From: Amoebidium appalachense
Lineage: Eukaryota > Ichthyosporea
Length of the DNA stretch: 64,000 nt
Direction: 5' to 3'
NCBI GenBank assembly: GCA_963693365.1
Contig: CAVNZM010000005.1
Coordinates: 558,001-622,000, forward strand
The translations under genes were made by a program, and so were the position numbers. The notes under the pieces were generated by a model. The model was not told where the DNA came from. It saw only the letters and a program-made list of their open reading frames with translations, and did not search any database. Of the stretch, positions 1-27,210 are shown one piece after another; the first letter of the stretch is position 1; each line of letters starts with the position of its first letter.

Positions 1-196
1 TGCGCATGGCTGATGTTGCATGCTTGAATGTTTGCCTTTGCATGTGTCCTTCGTGTATGCGTACTTCGTACCGTGTTCCGCATTCAAACCCCCCCCCCCC
101 CCTCGGAACGAGCGCCTGGAAAGGCACAGACACGCACACACCACGCCACACATATGTGCGCACCCTCGCGCACGTACACACACATACACCCACACC

Positions 197-486
197 AACA
201 CATACAAGGGCATACTTCGTAGAGATCTAACATACATCCAAATCCAGGCAACAGGCACTCACCCACACCAACACATACAAGGGCATACTTCGTAGAGATC
301 TAACATACATCCAAATCCAGGCAACAGGCACTCACCCACACCAACACATACAAGGGCATACTTCGTAGAGATCTAACATACATCCAAATCCAGGCAACAG
401 GCACTCACCCACACCAACACATACAAGGGCATACTTCGTAGAGATCTAACATACATCCAAATCCAGGCAACAGGCACTCACCCACT
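197..486. repeat. 73-bp tandem repeat, about 4 copies
   Basis: A 73-bp unit beginning AACACATACAAGGGCATACT starts at 197, 270, 343 and 416 with almost no variation; the last copy breaks down near 486. It lies in CA-rich DNA and has no coding potential that I trust. Confidence 0.95.
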
Positions 487-755
487 TTTACTTGCAAGCA
501 CGTGCAGATACACACGCACACAAGCATACACGCACACGCACACAGACACATACAGTCACATAGCAAACGTGCAAGGCCCAACATGTTGTGACCACACCAG
601 CGTACTGTCCATGAGCCCACAGGGCTGACACACATGCCCCCACCCACCCACCCACACACACACGCACGCGAGCGAGCACAACACATCTGCGTGCACACAC
701 ACACACACCCATTCTGCCACCAAACCGTTTGCTTTGCCATAACGGGTACCACCGT

Positions 756-808
<53 letters not shown>

Positions 809-1135
809 CCCTCCCAAGTTAAAAAAATTAAAAAAAAATTAACGAGCACGAAGGGTTCTGTTTCTTCCCCGTAGCCGGAATGGGACATATTGTTATTTGA
901 GTGATTGCAGGGTCAATTTGTAGGGGGGATTTATGGTTGTATAATGTATTGGACGTGAGCTATATACCCCCCCCCCTTCTTCAGGTTTATGAGAAACTTG
1001 CAATGGGAAAATGGACTTTGTTTGTAGCGAGTGATATGTGAAAAGGTCATTGGAGGGGAACACACATGGTGGGCAGCCGTGCAGACACTCACACAGGCAC
1101 GTACAGACACGTACAAGCACAACGAGCACGTGCAG
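487..1135. other. Simple-sequence region (CA-rich, 50-bp poly-C)
   Basis: CA-rich DNA, an uninterrupted run of 50 C at 757-806, then AT-richer sequence. I see no exon here apart from the one that may begin at 1136. If that exon is real, this stretch is its upstream intron. Confidence 0.6.
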
Positions 1136-1231
1136 GCAGCCATCACACAGCTGGAGGCAGATGCGGTGCCGGACGTGCGCCAAGGGGCTGCAGGGGCCAT
1201 CCCTCCCTCCCTCTACTTGTCCGTGGATTGA
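1136..1231 (+). CDS. Possible terminal exon of a HEAT-repeat protein (partial)
   Basis: After an acceptor (CACGTGCAG at 1127-1135) a 31-codon frame runs to TGA at 1229-1231. The stretch LEADAVPDVRQGAAGAI resembles one HEAT repeat helix pair, where D-x-x-P-D-V-R is typical, as in PP2A scaffold or importin-type proteins. The rest of the gene would lie to the left, but the preceding kilobase is repeat and shows no further exon. What I see is an in-frame tail and an acceptor; the HEAT assignment is inference from one repeat. It could be a chance frame. Confidence 0.35.
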   Translation, partial: AAITQLEADAVPDVRQGAAGAIPPSLYLSVD

Positions 1232-3513
1232 TTGTGCACATAGAACTAGAACACACTAAAGAAATGGAAGGGGGGGGGGGGGGGGGGGGGGGGGGGGGAG
1301 GGAGGGGGGGAGGGGAAGCAAGAGGGGGAAAGGGGGGGGGGGGAGGGGGAGTGTGTGTGTGTGTGTGATAGAGAGCGAGAGAGAGAGAGGGTAACTGAAA
1401 GAGTTAAATACAAATAGTAGCCGAATGGAGTGTCTGGAAAGGGATGTTCTTTTTTGACTGTTTGCATGGAGAGAAAGGTATGATGCATGTATGTGCTGTC
1501 ACTCTCTCGTTAGCACCGCATTATTGTTAGGGTTAGTTAGTGTTGTATATGTCACGGGGTGCACACAAAGGCAATTTCAAGTCTCTTTGAGAACACGCAC
1601 AACACACACACACACCCGGACAGCATTTATTAAGGCATATTGACTGGTGTCCTTTTTTCCTGGACCACATATTATTGGATTTTGTTTTTACCTCCCCATA
1701 TATAAATCTAGGTTATCGAGCATGTTTTTCACTTAGTGCCTTGTGATCAATTATTATAGCTGCCACGGGCAACACAAGACATGGATAGCGGTGGCATGCG
1801 CAATTAACAACAGTGCAGTGTTGTGTTTTCTGAGACCTTGTACATATTAACTCTTTGAGGGCACACACAAGGGCACCTGCTGGGTTTCGGGTCCTGCCTC
1901 AAAACATGCCCTCCACCTGATGAAATATAAAGGTGACACCGTATCTCCCTGAGTCCCTGGGCCGGAAGATGTCGACAAAATATACATATTGAAACAAGTG
2001 AGGTTTCTCGTGTCGCCAGAATTTGTTGTGCTTTCATTTTTCATTGGCTGGTTGTAAACAACGGGTGTCTTTATTCCTCACAGACGTGGCTACCTGTTAA
2101 TGCCCCTGCATCGTAACATGTGGTAGCTCATCACCTACAGTATGACTAGCGAATTGGCCCGAGTCGATCTCTTTGTACTGTGGCTAGGAGGCAAAGTCTG
2201 GAAACGTGCCTGGGCGGTGCTACACAAGCTAGCTCATTGTTGGGATCCAGGCAAGATTTGCTTTTTTTTTATGCAGATCAATGTGATGTGTGAAGCGGAA
2301 GTGGTAAAATATCATGAACGTCCTCATAGCTAAGATATAAAGCTTGCCTCGGGGTTGGGGAGTATGATAGGAAACGGTTTAAAATGATGTAGGGCTCAGA
2401 AAGGGACCTGCGCCTAAGACTTGAAATTCTTGCAGTTTTTCAAGATGAGAAAAAATGGCCCAACACCCCCTGCACGGATCACTACGGAATACGTCCGAAG
2501 GCCTAGGGTGCAAAGAGAAACCATTTAACCGTTAACGTTAAATGCCAAAAAAATCGCAGGCAAAACGGCGAGCTCGCAACAAGCTAAGGATCTACATTTC
2601 ACGGAGAAGGAACGATGATGGGTTGAGTGTGTGGTTGTTCGAGGCAAGGCGTGTGCAGTAAGCGTGTTTATGGGCGGCAGTAATTACTATTTGTGCTGCA
2701 GGCATGGCTATTAACAGTCAAATGTTTGTGATGGGATGCCACAGAGCATGACTTGTGCATGTGCACGCAAGTCTCCCTGCAGCTGCTCAATATGCTCATA
2801 CCCACTTCCTTCTAGCCTGTATTTAGAAGAAAGCGAGAAAAATGAAAGACAAGATTTACATAACCTGTAATCCGGACTGACACCGGAAGAAAAAAGCAAA
2901 TGCAAAAGCAAAAGGGGCAAAGCAGCTGGCTTGCAAGGGTGCCCCGGCAAAACACACATTCCGATAAAGATCTTTTGCGTAATGCAGTTCGAGACATGGC
3001 CATATTTGGGCATATTTTAATAGCTATTTCCGGTAACACCAACAATCGCTTCAATCAGATGGACCGATGGACCTTCAGGAATGCGACTGTCACAAGTTGA
3101 AAAGCGGGCTAAGTTACTAACGCCGACCTGATCAGGCGTGCTCAGCTGAAGGAGGCCCAGAGAAAAAAATCGTTTTAAAAGCTGTATACACCGTATGCAG
3201 CGTATTTACCAACATTCAAACCTCCTTTGTACTCTGGGATATTTAGACACCTTTTCTTACGAAGCGCGCCTTTATGGCTGCGACGCGTGCCCCTGGTGAC
3301 TAAGAAAATTTCATCGAGCTTTCCGCAGTGTGATTGGTGGCATATCACACACATGTGAGTTCGGCAACCCAGTATCACATACAACACCAGTGCACAAAAC
3401 AGCCATCCTGGTCTTTTTCCGCCAGTCCTCAGCCCTGCACTGCGGTGGTCTTGCAACATTATATTCACGCGTACATCATTTTCACACAATAGGTACCTTT
3501 TATAGCCACCCCA
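1232..3513. other. Intergenic region without recognisable gene
   Basis: It begins with a G-rich tract (about 1270-1350) and GA/GT repeats, then becomes ordinary mixed-composition DNA. Several frames of 60-115 codons exist on both strands, but none shows a domain, composition or splice context I recognise. The final few hundred bases are presumably 5' flank of the ATP-grasp gene. Confidence 0.5.
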
Positions 3514-6395
3514 ATGGCCGACCTCCTTGCGAAGAATGCCGCCGACGAGGCGACCCAGGAGGCACGCCTCGCTGCGCTTCGCGGGCGCAACCTCCTTTGG
3601 ATTCCCGCCATCTGGGTGGTCGATGGCATGACCATTGTGGAGCGGTTCTACAAGTACGAGAAGGCCCGCTATGATGAGCTCAATAGGATGGGCGTGAATC
3701 TGTATGTCGTGCTTGACCCCACCCTGCCGGGCTGCAAAGAGTATGGTGATAAAGTGATCGAGGATGGAGTCGGCACGCCCATCTATGCAGAGATGCAGGA
3801 TGCAAGCACAGCAGTGCAGAACATCAAAGCTGCAGCAGAGGCCAGTGTGGTTAAGTTCGATGGTGTCATGTCGTTCCACGACAACACGCAGTATCTCGTT
3901 GGGTGCGTGGCCGAGGCAATGGGCCTGCCCGGTAACTCCCCCCAGGCATACGACTATGCACGCAACAAGCTGCTCTCGCGCGACATCTGCAACAAGAAGG
4001 GTGTGAACAGCCCCAAGTTTGCACAGATTAACAGCGCAGGCGAGATCGACGCCATTGTGGCCGAAATGGGCCTTCCCCTCGTGCTGAAGCCCTCGTCCGG
4101 CGCTGGGTCCTTGGGTGTGTACCGTTGCGATACCATCGAGCGCCTGAGGGAGTGCTACCAAACGGTACGGGTCATGCTGGGTGGTCTCTGTGGGGGATGT
4201 GAGACATGGGGATTGGTATAGAGGGTCAAGTGTACAGCATGCAGTGGCTTGTAGATACAAAAATACTTAAGCAGGTAGGGAAGGAGCTCTTGCTGTATAC
4301 TCTAGAAGTTGCCACACCACATCATACAAAGCTAGTGTCTGTATTCCCGGCAACCCCCGCCTTTGCACTCTCCCCGGGCATGCACCTACATCAATACCTT
4401 GCACAAGCTACACACACACACGTACAAACACAGACGGACACATATGCGTGCTTACACACGGACACAGGTATACGATGACCTCCTTGCCGATAAGCTGTAC
4501 TCGTGGACTCCCGGCCAAACCGATGCACCCACGATCCTCGTTGAGCAGTACATAGACGGTGATGAGTTCGATGTGGACCTCATCTTCTGGGACGGCAAGC
4601 TGGTCTATGGCTCAGTCACGGGTGAGTGGTCTTGCCACAACTTGCACCGCCAGCATATGTCTCTCTGGTGGCTGATATTAACGCATAGGGATTGAAGAAG
4701 CTACCCCATCACCTCTTCCTCCACACCCCTCCCCCCCCTTGCCCCCCGGAGGGGCAGATGTGGAGAAATTGAAAGAAAATGGGTGTGCTTACCCTCCCCC
4801 CCCGGGGGGAAGAGGTGGAGAAATTGAAAGAAAATGGGTGTGCTAGGCCCCACAATTCACCCGCGTGCACAAGCAAACACGAGAGAAAATACACTAGTAC
4901 ACACACAGACAGGCACACGCACCGCACATACACAACCACACTTGAGCATCAGGCAAAAAGGGAGGGATGGTGGGTGAAGGGCACCGGGAGTGACAAAAAA
5001 AACTCGTCCTTCTTGGGACAGGGGGTTGGGGGGGGGGAGGGGGGGGCAGACGAAGGTGCATGCCAGTGTTTCTATGAAATGGTGCTCTCCCAACTTCATT
5101 GACCCCCTCTCCCCCCAAACCCGGGAAGATGCCGGGCTCTGTATATACTGCATATCACACATTGTGGACGTTGCATTGTACACATTTTCTGACTCATCTC
5201 AACTTGTTGTCATATGACCTGTATCCTGCACCATAGTTTCTGATTGCATGTTATACTACGCGGCTCGTACTGTTCCGCATTCTGACCATCCCGTCCCCGC
5301 CCCTCCCCCAACCACCACATACACCCAACAGACAACTGGCCGACGGTCGAGCCCTACTTCCTCGAGAACGGTGCCAACACCCCCACGGTGTACCCCGACA
5401 ACAAGCGCCAGGAGCTCATCGACTATGCCCGTGACGTGTGCCTGGCACTGGGCTTCAAGCAGGGCCCCTTCCACGTCGAGTGCAAATACTCGGACCGCCT
5501 GGGCGGCCCCATGCTGATCGAGTGCAACCCCCGTGTGGGCGGCGAGTGCATCATGCCCTTCAACAAGGCCGTCTATGGCGTCAACCTCCTGCACGAGTTT
5601 GTTATTTCCGCCCTGGGTGTCCCTGTGAACCCACCGCACCACGAAACCCCAGCTTGCGGGATGGTGATGTACAGCGTGTGTGCGCCCAAGACCGGCTATC
5701 TGCTCAACGAGCGCTGGTGCGACCACATCAAGAACCACCCCAATGTCACCGAGTGTGTCTACCGCAAACATGCCGGTGACAAGGTTCAGGTTGGTGCCCT
5801 CCTCCTTCCCTCCCCTCCCCCCCCACCCCCACGGCCACCTCCCCTCTCCTTCCCTTGCACCCCATTCCTCTCAATACCCTCAATCTTTCTGCTCTCTCCT
5901 TCACATGTTGCCTTATGCCGTTAACCCGCCCCCCCCCCCCCCCCCCCCCCCCCCCGGCCCCTCCTCCTCCTCGTCGTCGTCCCCTGCCGGTGCCAGCGTT
6001 TGTGCCCCCGAGTGAACACTCATTCCTTTTTAATTTCCTCAATGAAAGTCACAGATTGCTAACCCTCCCCTCCCCCCCCCTCCCCCCCCCCCCCCCCCCC
6101 CCCTTCTTCTCCAACACACACACACACACACACACAGGGGTACGACACGGGCATCCCCGAGTGGCTTGCCTCGTTCACGGTCAAGCACGACACCATCGAC
6201 CAGGCCATGGAGCTGGCCAAGCAGATGGTCGACTCCTTGGACCCCCCCATCGGCCCCGACATGCACAAGAACCCCAGCGAGTACATGAAAGATCAGGAGC
6301 TGCAGGACCAGGGCACACCCCCGCCTGTGCGCCGTGCAAGTTTGAACCAGGTGGGGAGCTTCCGCAGGTCAAGCATTGCCGCCCAGGCACCGTAA
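3514..6395 (+). CDS. Carnosine-synthase-like ATP-grasp ligase, 4 exons
   Basis: Exons are 3514-4164, 4468-4621, 5332-5789 and 6138-6395, ending in TAA; phases match at every join and the product is 506 aa. ATP-grasp signatures appear in order: the ATP-binding lysine in PLVLKPSSGAGSLGV (about residue 192), VEQYIDGDEFDVDLI after the first intron, then TDNWPTVEPYF and the metal-binding LIECNPRVGGE (E332, N334). DNWPT plus the FHVE and ECNPR spacing resembles the CARNS1-type ATP-grasp branch, which ligates amino acids or dipeptides via an acyl-phosphate; the substrate is unknown. At 506 aa it is shorter than animal CARNS1. Three acceptors follow CA-rich tracts (…ACACGGACACAG, …CACCCAACAG, …CACACACAG). 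The start is the first ATG in the open frame; the frame is open back to 3493, so an upstream exon is not excluded. Final exon: Ser/Arg-rich tail. Confidence 0.85.
4741..4845 (+). repeat. Direct duplication inside intron 2 of the ATP-grasp gene
   Basis: Two roughly 50-bp copies share a C/G-rich segment followed by GTGGAGAAATTGAAAGAAAA and TGGGTGTGCT. A recent local tandem duplication. Confidence 0.85.
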
Positions 6396-6677
6396 GGGGA
6401 AGTGACTTGGAAGTTAGCGTAGGTTTGGTAATGTGCAACGCTGCATGCAGGCAGTACTAGCTTGGGTAACTGGTTGCCTGTGGTCTGACACGTGATCATA
6501 ATGTTGAACTATATAAAACACTGATATTAATGTGCTAGTTGTGTCTGAACCTCATTCACATGAGATCCAATACTGCAATTGGAAAAGTAAGCCTTCTTAG
6601 ATGCATCTCTGTTAATTCTTTTTAAGTCTTGTTGCTGCTGCAAATGAACCGTGGACGAGATACGCTGCTGCTCCAAT

Positions 6678-6683
6678 AATAAA
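6678..6683 (+). terminator. Poly(A) signal AATAAA of the ATP-grasp gene
   Basis: Canonical AATAAA 283 bp after the stop codon, in AT-rich 3' flank. Assignment by position only. Confidence 0.5.
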
Positions 6684-7345
6684 CAACGTTGAGTCGTACT
6701 CCTAGGCGGTAATTATTCAACAAACCGAACAAAGGTAACCGTTTCCGGTGATTGTACAAACTCACTCCATGTCCTTGCTAGCCTATCATCACGCTTGCGC
6801 AAATGATACGAGTCTCTTTCTTCCGAATGGGTGGTGGTGGTGAGATGAACATGCGCGTGGTGGGTGGGTGGCACATAGTGAGATGTGTGGATGGGTGGTG
6901 GTGGTGAGATATGGGTGGGTGGGTGGGTGGTTGTGGTGAGCGTAGATGACGTGAAGGTGGTGTGTGTGCCAATGTGTTGTCCGGGAGATGTTGTTTATAA
7001 TTAGGCAGGGATGTAATTGCATGTATGCGCAAGGGGAGTGGTGTTGCACGTGGCCGTATGCATAGAAACCTGGAAAGAGTTTGTAGTCGCTTGTAGAAAT
7101 GCCATTCTTCCCACGGGTTTTTTTTCCCTGGACACGTATGCAAGTGTTCCGAGGGGTGTGGTGCGGGCGGGCACAGCCTGAGCACGCAGCCTGCGCATGC
7201 ACTGGTCACACGATTACGTAACTTGTGCATTCCAATCATTTCGTCTTGATCAGGGATTGGATGATGCCAAAACTAAAACCGAAAAAGGTTAACAAAAGTA
7301 GCACTTCTATTGGTCGATCTTGGTGATAATGGCAGGATGAGAAGA
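6684..7345. other. Intergenic region with GGTG repeats
   Basis: Purine/GT-rich DNA with degenerate GGTGGTGGTGA and GGGTGGGT repeats at about 6830-6970. No coding sequence recognised; minus-strand frames here are His/Pro repeat artefacts. Confidence 0.5.
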
Positions 7346-7378
7346 GCCAATCAGATCAAAGACACTGAGCTATATAAA
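7346..7378 (+). promoter_or_regulatory. CCAAT and TATA elements upstream of the histidine-phosphatase gene
   Basis: AGCCAATCAG near 7346 and TATATAAA at 7371-7378, about 108 bp before the ATG at 7486. The spacing fits a core promoter with a short 5' UTR. No transcript evidence. Confidence 0.55.
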
Positions 7379-7485
7379 CGTCGCGGGACTCGCGGCCGGT
7401 AGAAGTTTCAAAAGTTTCTGCTAGCCCGCAACCACGAACGAAAAGGATACGTTAGGGACAGGGGAATAAGAGCGAAAGAGCAAAA

Positions 7486-9116
<1,631 letters not shown>

Positions 9117-9257
9117 CGATGACCGAAGCTTGGGTAGGTTCTCACGGGGACTTCCAGAATTAGGTCGGGGATTCTGTGTATGATTTCCGTAGAGCTATAT
9201 TATCAGATATGTGCGTGCGTACGTGTGTGTGTTACGGTGCTGCTGGTTCGGCACGGA

Positions 9258-9263
9258 AATAAA
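9258..9263 (+). terminator. Poly(A) signal AATAAA of the histidine-phosphatase gene
   Basis: AATAAA 142 bp downstream of the stop codon. Confidence 0.5.
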
Positions 9264-10050
9264 CAAAGACCTCACAACAGCCTCCTCCTGTCCTCACTTG
9301 AACACAAAAAGGCAAGAAGCTTGGAGCCGCAGCAGGCCTTTTGATCGCTTTCCGATAACAGCGATCGCAGCTGAAATCTCTCAAAAGATTCTCAAAGGCT
9401 TGCGCTGGTGACTGGTGAAAGCTGAGCCGGTCGCTGGGCCAGGTGAAAAAAAGGCGCGCTTTTTTTTTTTTGACTCGGAACTGGAAAGACGTGGTCACGA
9501 GGAGGGGAGAGACCTAGAGTAAAGGACCTCAGTGCAGGATTGTACGGCTGAAATTATGGGCGGTGTTTGAAGGGTCATGTTCGTGCAGAGCGGCAGCGAA
9601 GGCGGTGTTTGAACTCTTTTTAAATCCAAATACTCGTGGGCAGTATAGAGCTTAGCAACCAGTCGACAGTGGGTTGGTTGTCTGTTTAAAAGCACGCATA
9701 TAGTTGGGTAACTAGAGTTAGACTTATTGGAGGCGGTTTTGGAGAGGTCCGGTGGTCGCCATGTCTGCAGAGTGAGTTCTCCCCACGGGTTGATAGGGTG
9801 AGATGTGGGGTTCACTAGTGCATACAGGCAGGGGAAGTCAATGTTGGCTGCTAGGGCGCTTGCGTTGCGCACTTGCGAAGCGCATGCATATGTGCATCTC
9901 ACTATGTACACAAAACTCGTGTTTTTCGGAACACACACATCCACGCTTCCCTCCTCCGTCCTCCCCCCCCCCCCCCTCCCCCCTTCGCTCCCCCCTCCCC
10001 CCAATTCCTCCCTCCCTCCCCCCATCCGTCCCCCTCCTTTCTCCAAACGA

Positions 10051-10120
<70 letters not shown>

Positions 10121-10756
10121 TATGCCCAAGTGTACACAGCGTACTAAAAGGCACATGCCTTCAATGTGCACGCATGAACACGCCCAACAGGCACAAGCCA
10201 GAACACACCACAGGCGAGCAATAAAAGACACTTACAGTGGTTTGTTTTCATCACCGCACTGCTATCCACCAGCGAGGTTTGAGGCATTTTGGTCTTGCAA
10301 GGGATATGAGCTACCATTTAGAAAAATCCAGGGACATACTAGTCCCAAGTGTTCATGCACAGGGATACGCACACACACACATTTGCATGTTGATGGGATG
10401 GTAACTCTGCTGCCTCACTGACGATCACAGCCTTTTGTTTAGAGAGCCCCCTCCCCCCCCCCCCCCCCCCCCCTCTCCCCCCCCCCTCTCCCCCCCCCCC
10501 CCCCACACACACACACACACCACCACCACCACCAGCCCCACCCCGTCCCCCTCCCCACCCCCACTGCCACCTCCCCGCCCCCCTCCACTCCCCAACTTTC
10601 ATACAATGTACTTCAAGCTTTCACCCCCCCGCGTTCCCTCCCTCCCTCCCCTTTACCCCCCCCCCTCCCCCCATCTTCGACTTTCTCTTGCCCGGGCAAT
10701 CCCTTGCGTGTCCATCCCAGCACTCCTTGTACTCTTACACATCACTTGCCCTCCAG
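9264..10756. other. Region upstream of the first recognised poly(A) polymerase exon
   Basis: Ordinary sequence to about 9950, then C-rich and (CA)n tracts (10050-10118) and more poly-C/CA at 10450-10560. The 5' end and initiator codon of the poly(A) polymerase should lie here, but I could not identify that exon with any confidence. Confidence 0.45.
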
Positions 10757-23239
<12,483 letters not shown>

Positions 23240-23396
23240 TTGGGCCCACGTGTATGCGGTCACGTGGTCTGCTGGTGGCTTCTAGAACTTGCCATGTGCC
23301 CAATCACTCCCCTTCACTGCCACCATACAGCCAGCACGGAGATGTATTGGGAAGTCGTGCGAATGTTTTCCTTGTTCTTTATTTATTTTTTTATTT

Positions 23397-23437
<41 letters not shown>

Positions 23438-23973
23438 GAAAGACAAACGATGGAAATAGTGCCGTAGGGGAACCCTCGTGTACGGGCATGAAACGGTGGG
23501 GAAGGTGGGAGGGGGAGGGGGAGGGCGGGGGGAAGAAGATTATAATGCTTCTTGGCGGTTTTTTGGTATTCGAATGTTGCGTATGGTATGTTGTCATGAG
23601 ACTAAATGGCCCAAAGCACGTGTCTGTGTGACCCTGGTGTGATTGATTGCAAACACTGAATGGATTTATTGTGATGGGGCGAGGAAGGGGTGCTAGTGTG
23701 ATTTGGTGATTAGCACCATGGATTGGATAATTTGATCATGATATGTGTACGTGGTATGGTGTAAAACAATGTTGATGATCACGTTGGCTTTCCCTTCTTT
23801 GCTTTTTATGTCCAACTTAAGGGGTACACTCATGACCACCAGTATATTGATATGAGACAGGGTACATGCTGTGTGGCACGAATGGTTGTTGGTTTTGGGG
23901 AGCAGGGCTCCTCATGGTTTGACTGCGCGAATGAATAAATGAATGGCGAAGAAATATCTCGTCCCTTCCCTCC

Positions 23974-24009
<36 letters not shown>

Positions 24010-24294
24010 CCCCCCCCTCCCTCCCCCCCCCCCCCCCCCCCCCCCCCCTCATTCTCTTTTTGCCCCACTGCCCCAACAGCCGTGCACGCCCTTGCAAGAG
24101 CCCGGCGGCCCACCATCACAACCATCATTTGCCACGTGCCAATTAAGGGATTAATAGTAGTGGTTATTTTCCTGATCGCTCACTGGCAGCCTAGTCTGAA
24201 TTTAAATCTAGAAATTAGTGTTGTGGTTGATTTAGGTGTTGTCGCCAATCGTTTCGATTGCGCACCGTGACAGTGATGATGCACGTTGTTTTTT

Positions 24295-24364
<70 letters not shown>

Positions 24365-24510
24365 ACCTCAGGGCCGGGACTGATGAAAATTTGAAGAAGC
24401 AACCCTTATTATCGATATATCCCCCCCCCCCCCCTTCCCCTCCTCCTCCTTCCCCCTTCCCCCCCCCCCCCCCCCCTTCCCCTCCTCCTCCTTCCCCCTT
24501 CCCCACCCTC

Positions 24511-24545
<35 letters not shown>

Positions 24546-25635
24546 CCGCCGCCGCCGCCCCCCGGCCCTCCCCACCCTAACCCCCCTCCTCTCCCCCTAC
24601 TGCGGCCCCCTCCAATCCGAGCGCCACCACCATAGGTCTAATATAGTAGACGATGTCACAGAGCACGTGGCGCACGTGGCTTCGATTCACACGGGGCACA
24701 CGTATGCACGCACACGCCCGCCCATATAAGTACACACGATCACACGCACACACCGCATACACACGCACGCATACGTACGTACTTGAACACGTGAATACAC
24801 ACGCACAAACTTTACACCCACACTTCATACACACAACGCCACGGACATGTACACATGCACGCACGTGTCGCACAATCGAGACGGATCAAAAAATTACCCT
24901 GTAATATCTTTGCACTCCCACATAATTAATTACAAGTACATGTACACACATGGTCGCAAGCACATTATTATCATCAAATATTAATAATTAATTATAATGT
25001 ATATTGGCGGCGCAGCACGTGCTTGTGTACGTTTAAATCCTTCCCCGTTCCCTAATAAGTCCCCCCCCCAACACCCCCCCCCCCCCCCCCCCCTAGTGGG
25101 GCTCCCCTCAACGGGGATGCCCCTCCCTTCCCGCCCTCACCCCTTCACCCCCCACCCCTCACCCCTACTCCCCGTGATCTCAAGTCCCCGGCCCCCCTCC
25201 CCCCCCCCCCCCCCCCCCCCCCTCCTACCCCCCACCCACCCACCCACCCACCCACCCCCACCATCACCACCACCCCACACAAGCACACACACTCACGATA
25301 TGGCACCTCAAGGTGCCCCTTCAAAACGGGCACAAACTGACTCCCGTCTGAAAGCCTGATCACTGTGCTTCACTGATCATCAGGGTGTCCTCCCAGGGTT
25401 TGAAAATTCGTATTCGCGCCATTTTGCAGGGAACAAACCTCGGGAATCAAACCAGGTGCCGATCATCTGGACATGTATGCTATGTGACACCTTTGAGATC
25501 TTATAAGCAGTACAGTACATACGTATGTGCAGTTTGTAAGGACACGAGTATGTGCGAGGCCACGAACACACATGAATACCACCAACTCACCCAGGCACAG
25601 GCTCCCCGTAGTAAAACCTCTTACACTCTTCAGCC
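23240..25635. other. Intergenic simple-sequence region
   Basis: 3' flank of poly(A) polymerase, a T-then-G compound homopolymer (23390-23436), a CT/C tract (23970-24050), a T32-G35 compound (24297-24363), long C tracts to 24545, CA-rich DNA (24660-24870) and more poly-C to 25260. No gene recognised. Confidence 0.6.
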
Positions 25636-26094
25636 ATGTGCCCCGTACCTGCCCACCGCACACAGGCCCTCCATCTCTACCGCCACTGTCTGCTGTGGGC
25701 CCGCACCTTTCCTGTGCCCAAGCTGAGAGCAAAACTCAGGTGCGTGCGCATGGGTTGCATAGAGGGAAAGAAAATAAAACTTGCAAGAGAAAAAAGGCAA
25801 AGGGAGTGGCCACGTAGAGTTGGTGGGCTCCCAAAGTCGAGAGGAAGGTTGGCGGGGTGGCTGGTGGCAGACAGCGAAGTAGATGACAAAGAAAAAGACA
25901 TGACGGGGGATGAGATAGGTGGGAGGGAGGGGTAGAAGGGGGAAGGAATGGGAGGTTCCCCCCCTCCCCTCCATCCCCCCCCCTACCCCCGCCCCATTTC
26001 TATCTCTTTCTTCCCTCTCTCCCTCTCCCCTCCCCCTTCTCCCCCCCCCTCCCCCCCTTCATCCCCCTCTCCCTCTCTCTCTCTCTCTCCGTTC

Positions 26095-26152
<58 letters not shown>

Positions 26153-27160
26153 CCCTCCCCCCCCCCCCCCCCCTCCCCCTCTCTCTTTCTAGCTTTCTCT
26201 CTCACTCACTTTAGCCTTTCTGTCACTCTCTCCCTCTCTCGGTCTCTCCCTCTCTCGCTCTACCTTTCTGTCTCTCTCTCTCTCTCTCTCTCACTCCCCC
26301 CTCCCCCCCCCCCCCTCTTTCCCCAACCCCCCTCCCAACCCTCCCCCCTCTCTCCTCCTCTCACCCCCTTGCCCGTCCCCTCTCCTCTCACCACGTCACC
26401 TCAGAGGGAAATACCTACCTCAAGCTGTAAGCTGCTTGCGGAAGGCTAGGCGAAAGCATGATCGGCAATAGATGTACCGTTTCGGAGTCACCTTCGCATC
26501 ACTTGGTTTACCCAGCACATAGTGCTATGAGCTAACATGTATCCGCACCCTGCAGCCTAAACGTAAAGGAGGTTTTCTTTTGCCACAAAACGGTAAAGGA
26601 TCTTTCAAAGATCGAGGAGCTAATACGCCGTGGCCAGGTAACCAGCAACTACCCTCCCCCCCCCTCCTCCCTCCCTCCCCTCCCCCCTTCTTCACCTGCC
26701 TTTCCCTTTGAAAAGAGGGGGGGGGGGGGGGGGGAGAGAAGAAAAAAACCGCCCACCAACAACCAGTCACCGCAACACACGCTTTCCACTTGAGGAGAAA
26801 AGGAGCGTGTGGCCTGCCAAAAGCAACAGGCAACCGTTTTGGGCGAGAGAGTGTGTGTGTCTGAGTTGAGTTGGTTGTCGTGGTGGAGAGGAAGAGACGA
26901 ATGGCTGGGGGGGGGGGGGGGGAGGGGGCGGGGGGCTGGAGTCCACATGCGTGAAAACGGGAAGTAATTGATTTGGCAACACGTCACAAGCTAACCAACT
27001 CCACTGGCACATACCGTAGACCTGTGGGTGGCCTTGAAACACCCTGCCTGAACAGCACATGTTGCTTTGCAAAGCCACACTGCATGCCACACGTCCACGT
27101 GCATTCACATAGGGACACACGCTCACGAGCATGCACACTTCTGCAGGCCCAAGCTCACGA

Positions 27161-27210
<50 letters not shown>

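Noticed and set aside
3175-4260. 361-codon minus-strand frame opposite the ATP-grasp first exon
   Set aside because: Antisense shadow of a GC-rich coding exon; no domain, while the plus strand shows clear ATP-grasp motifs and splice sites.
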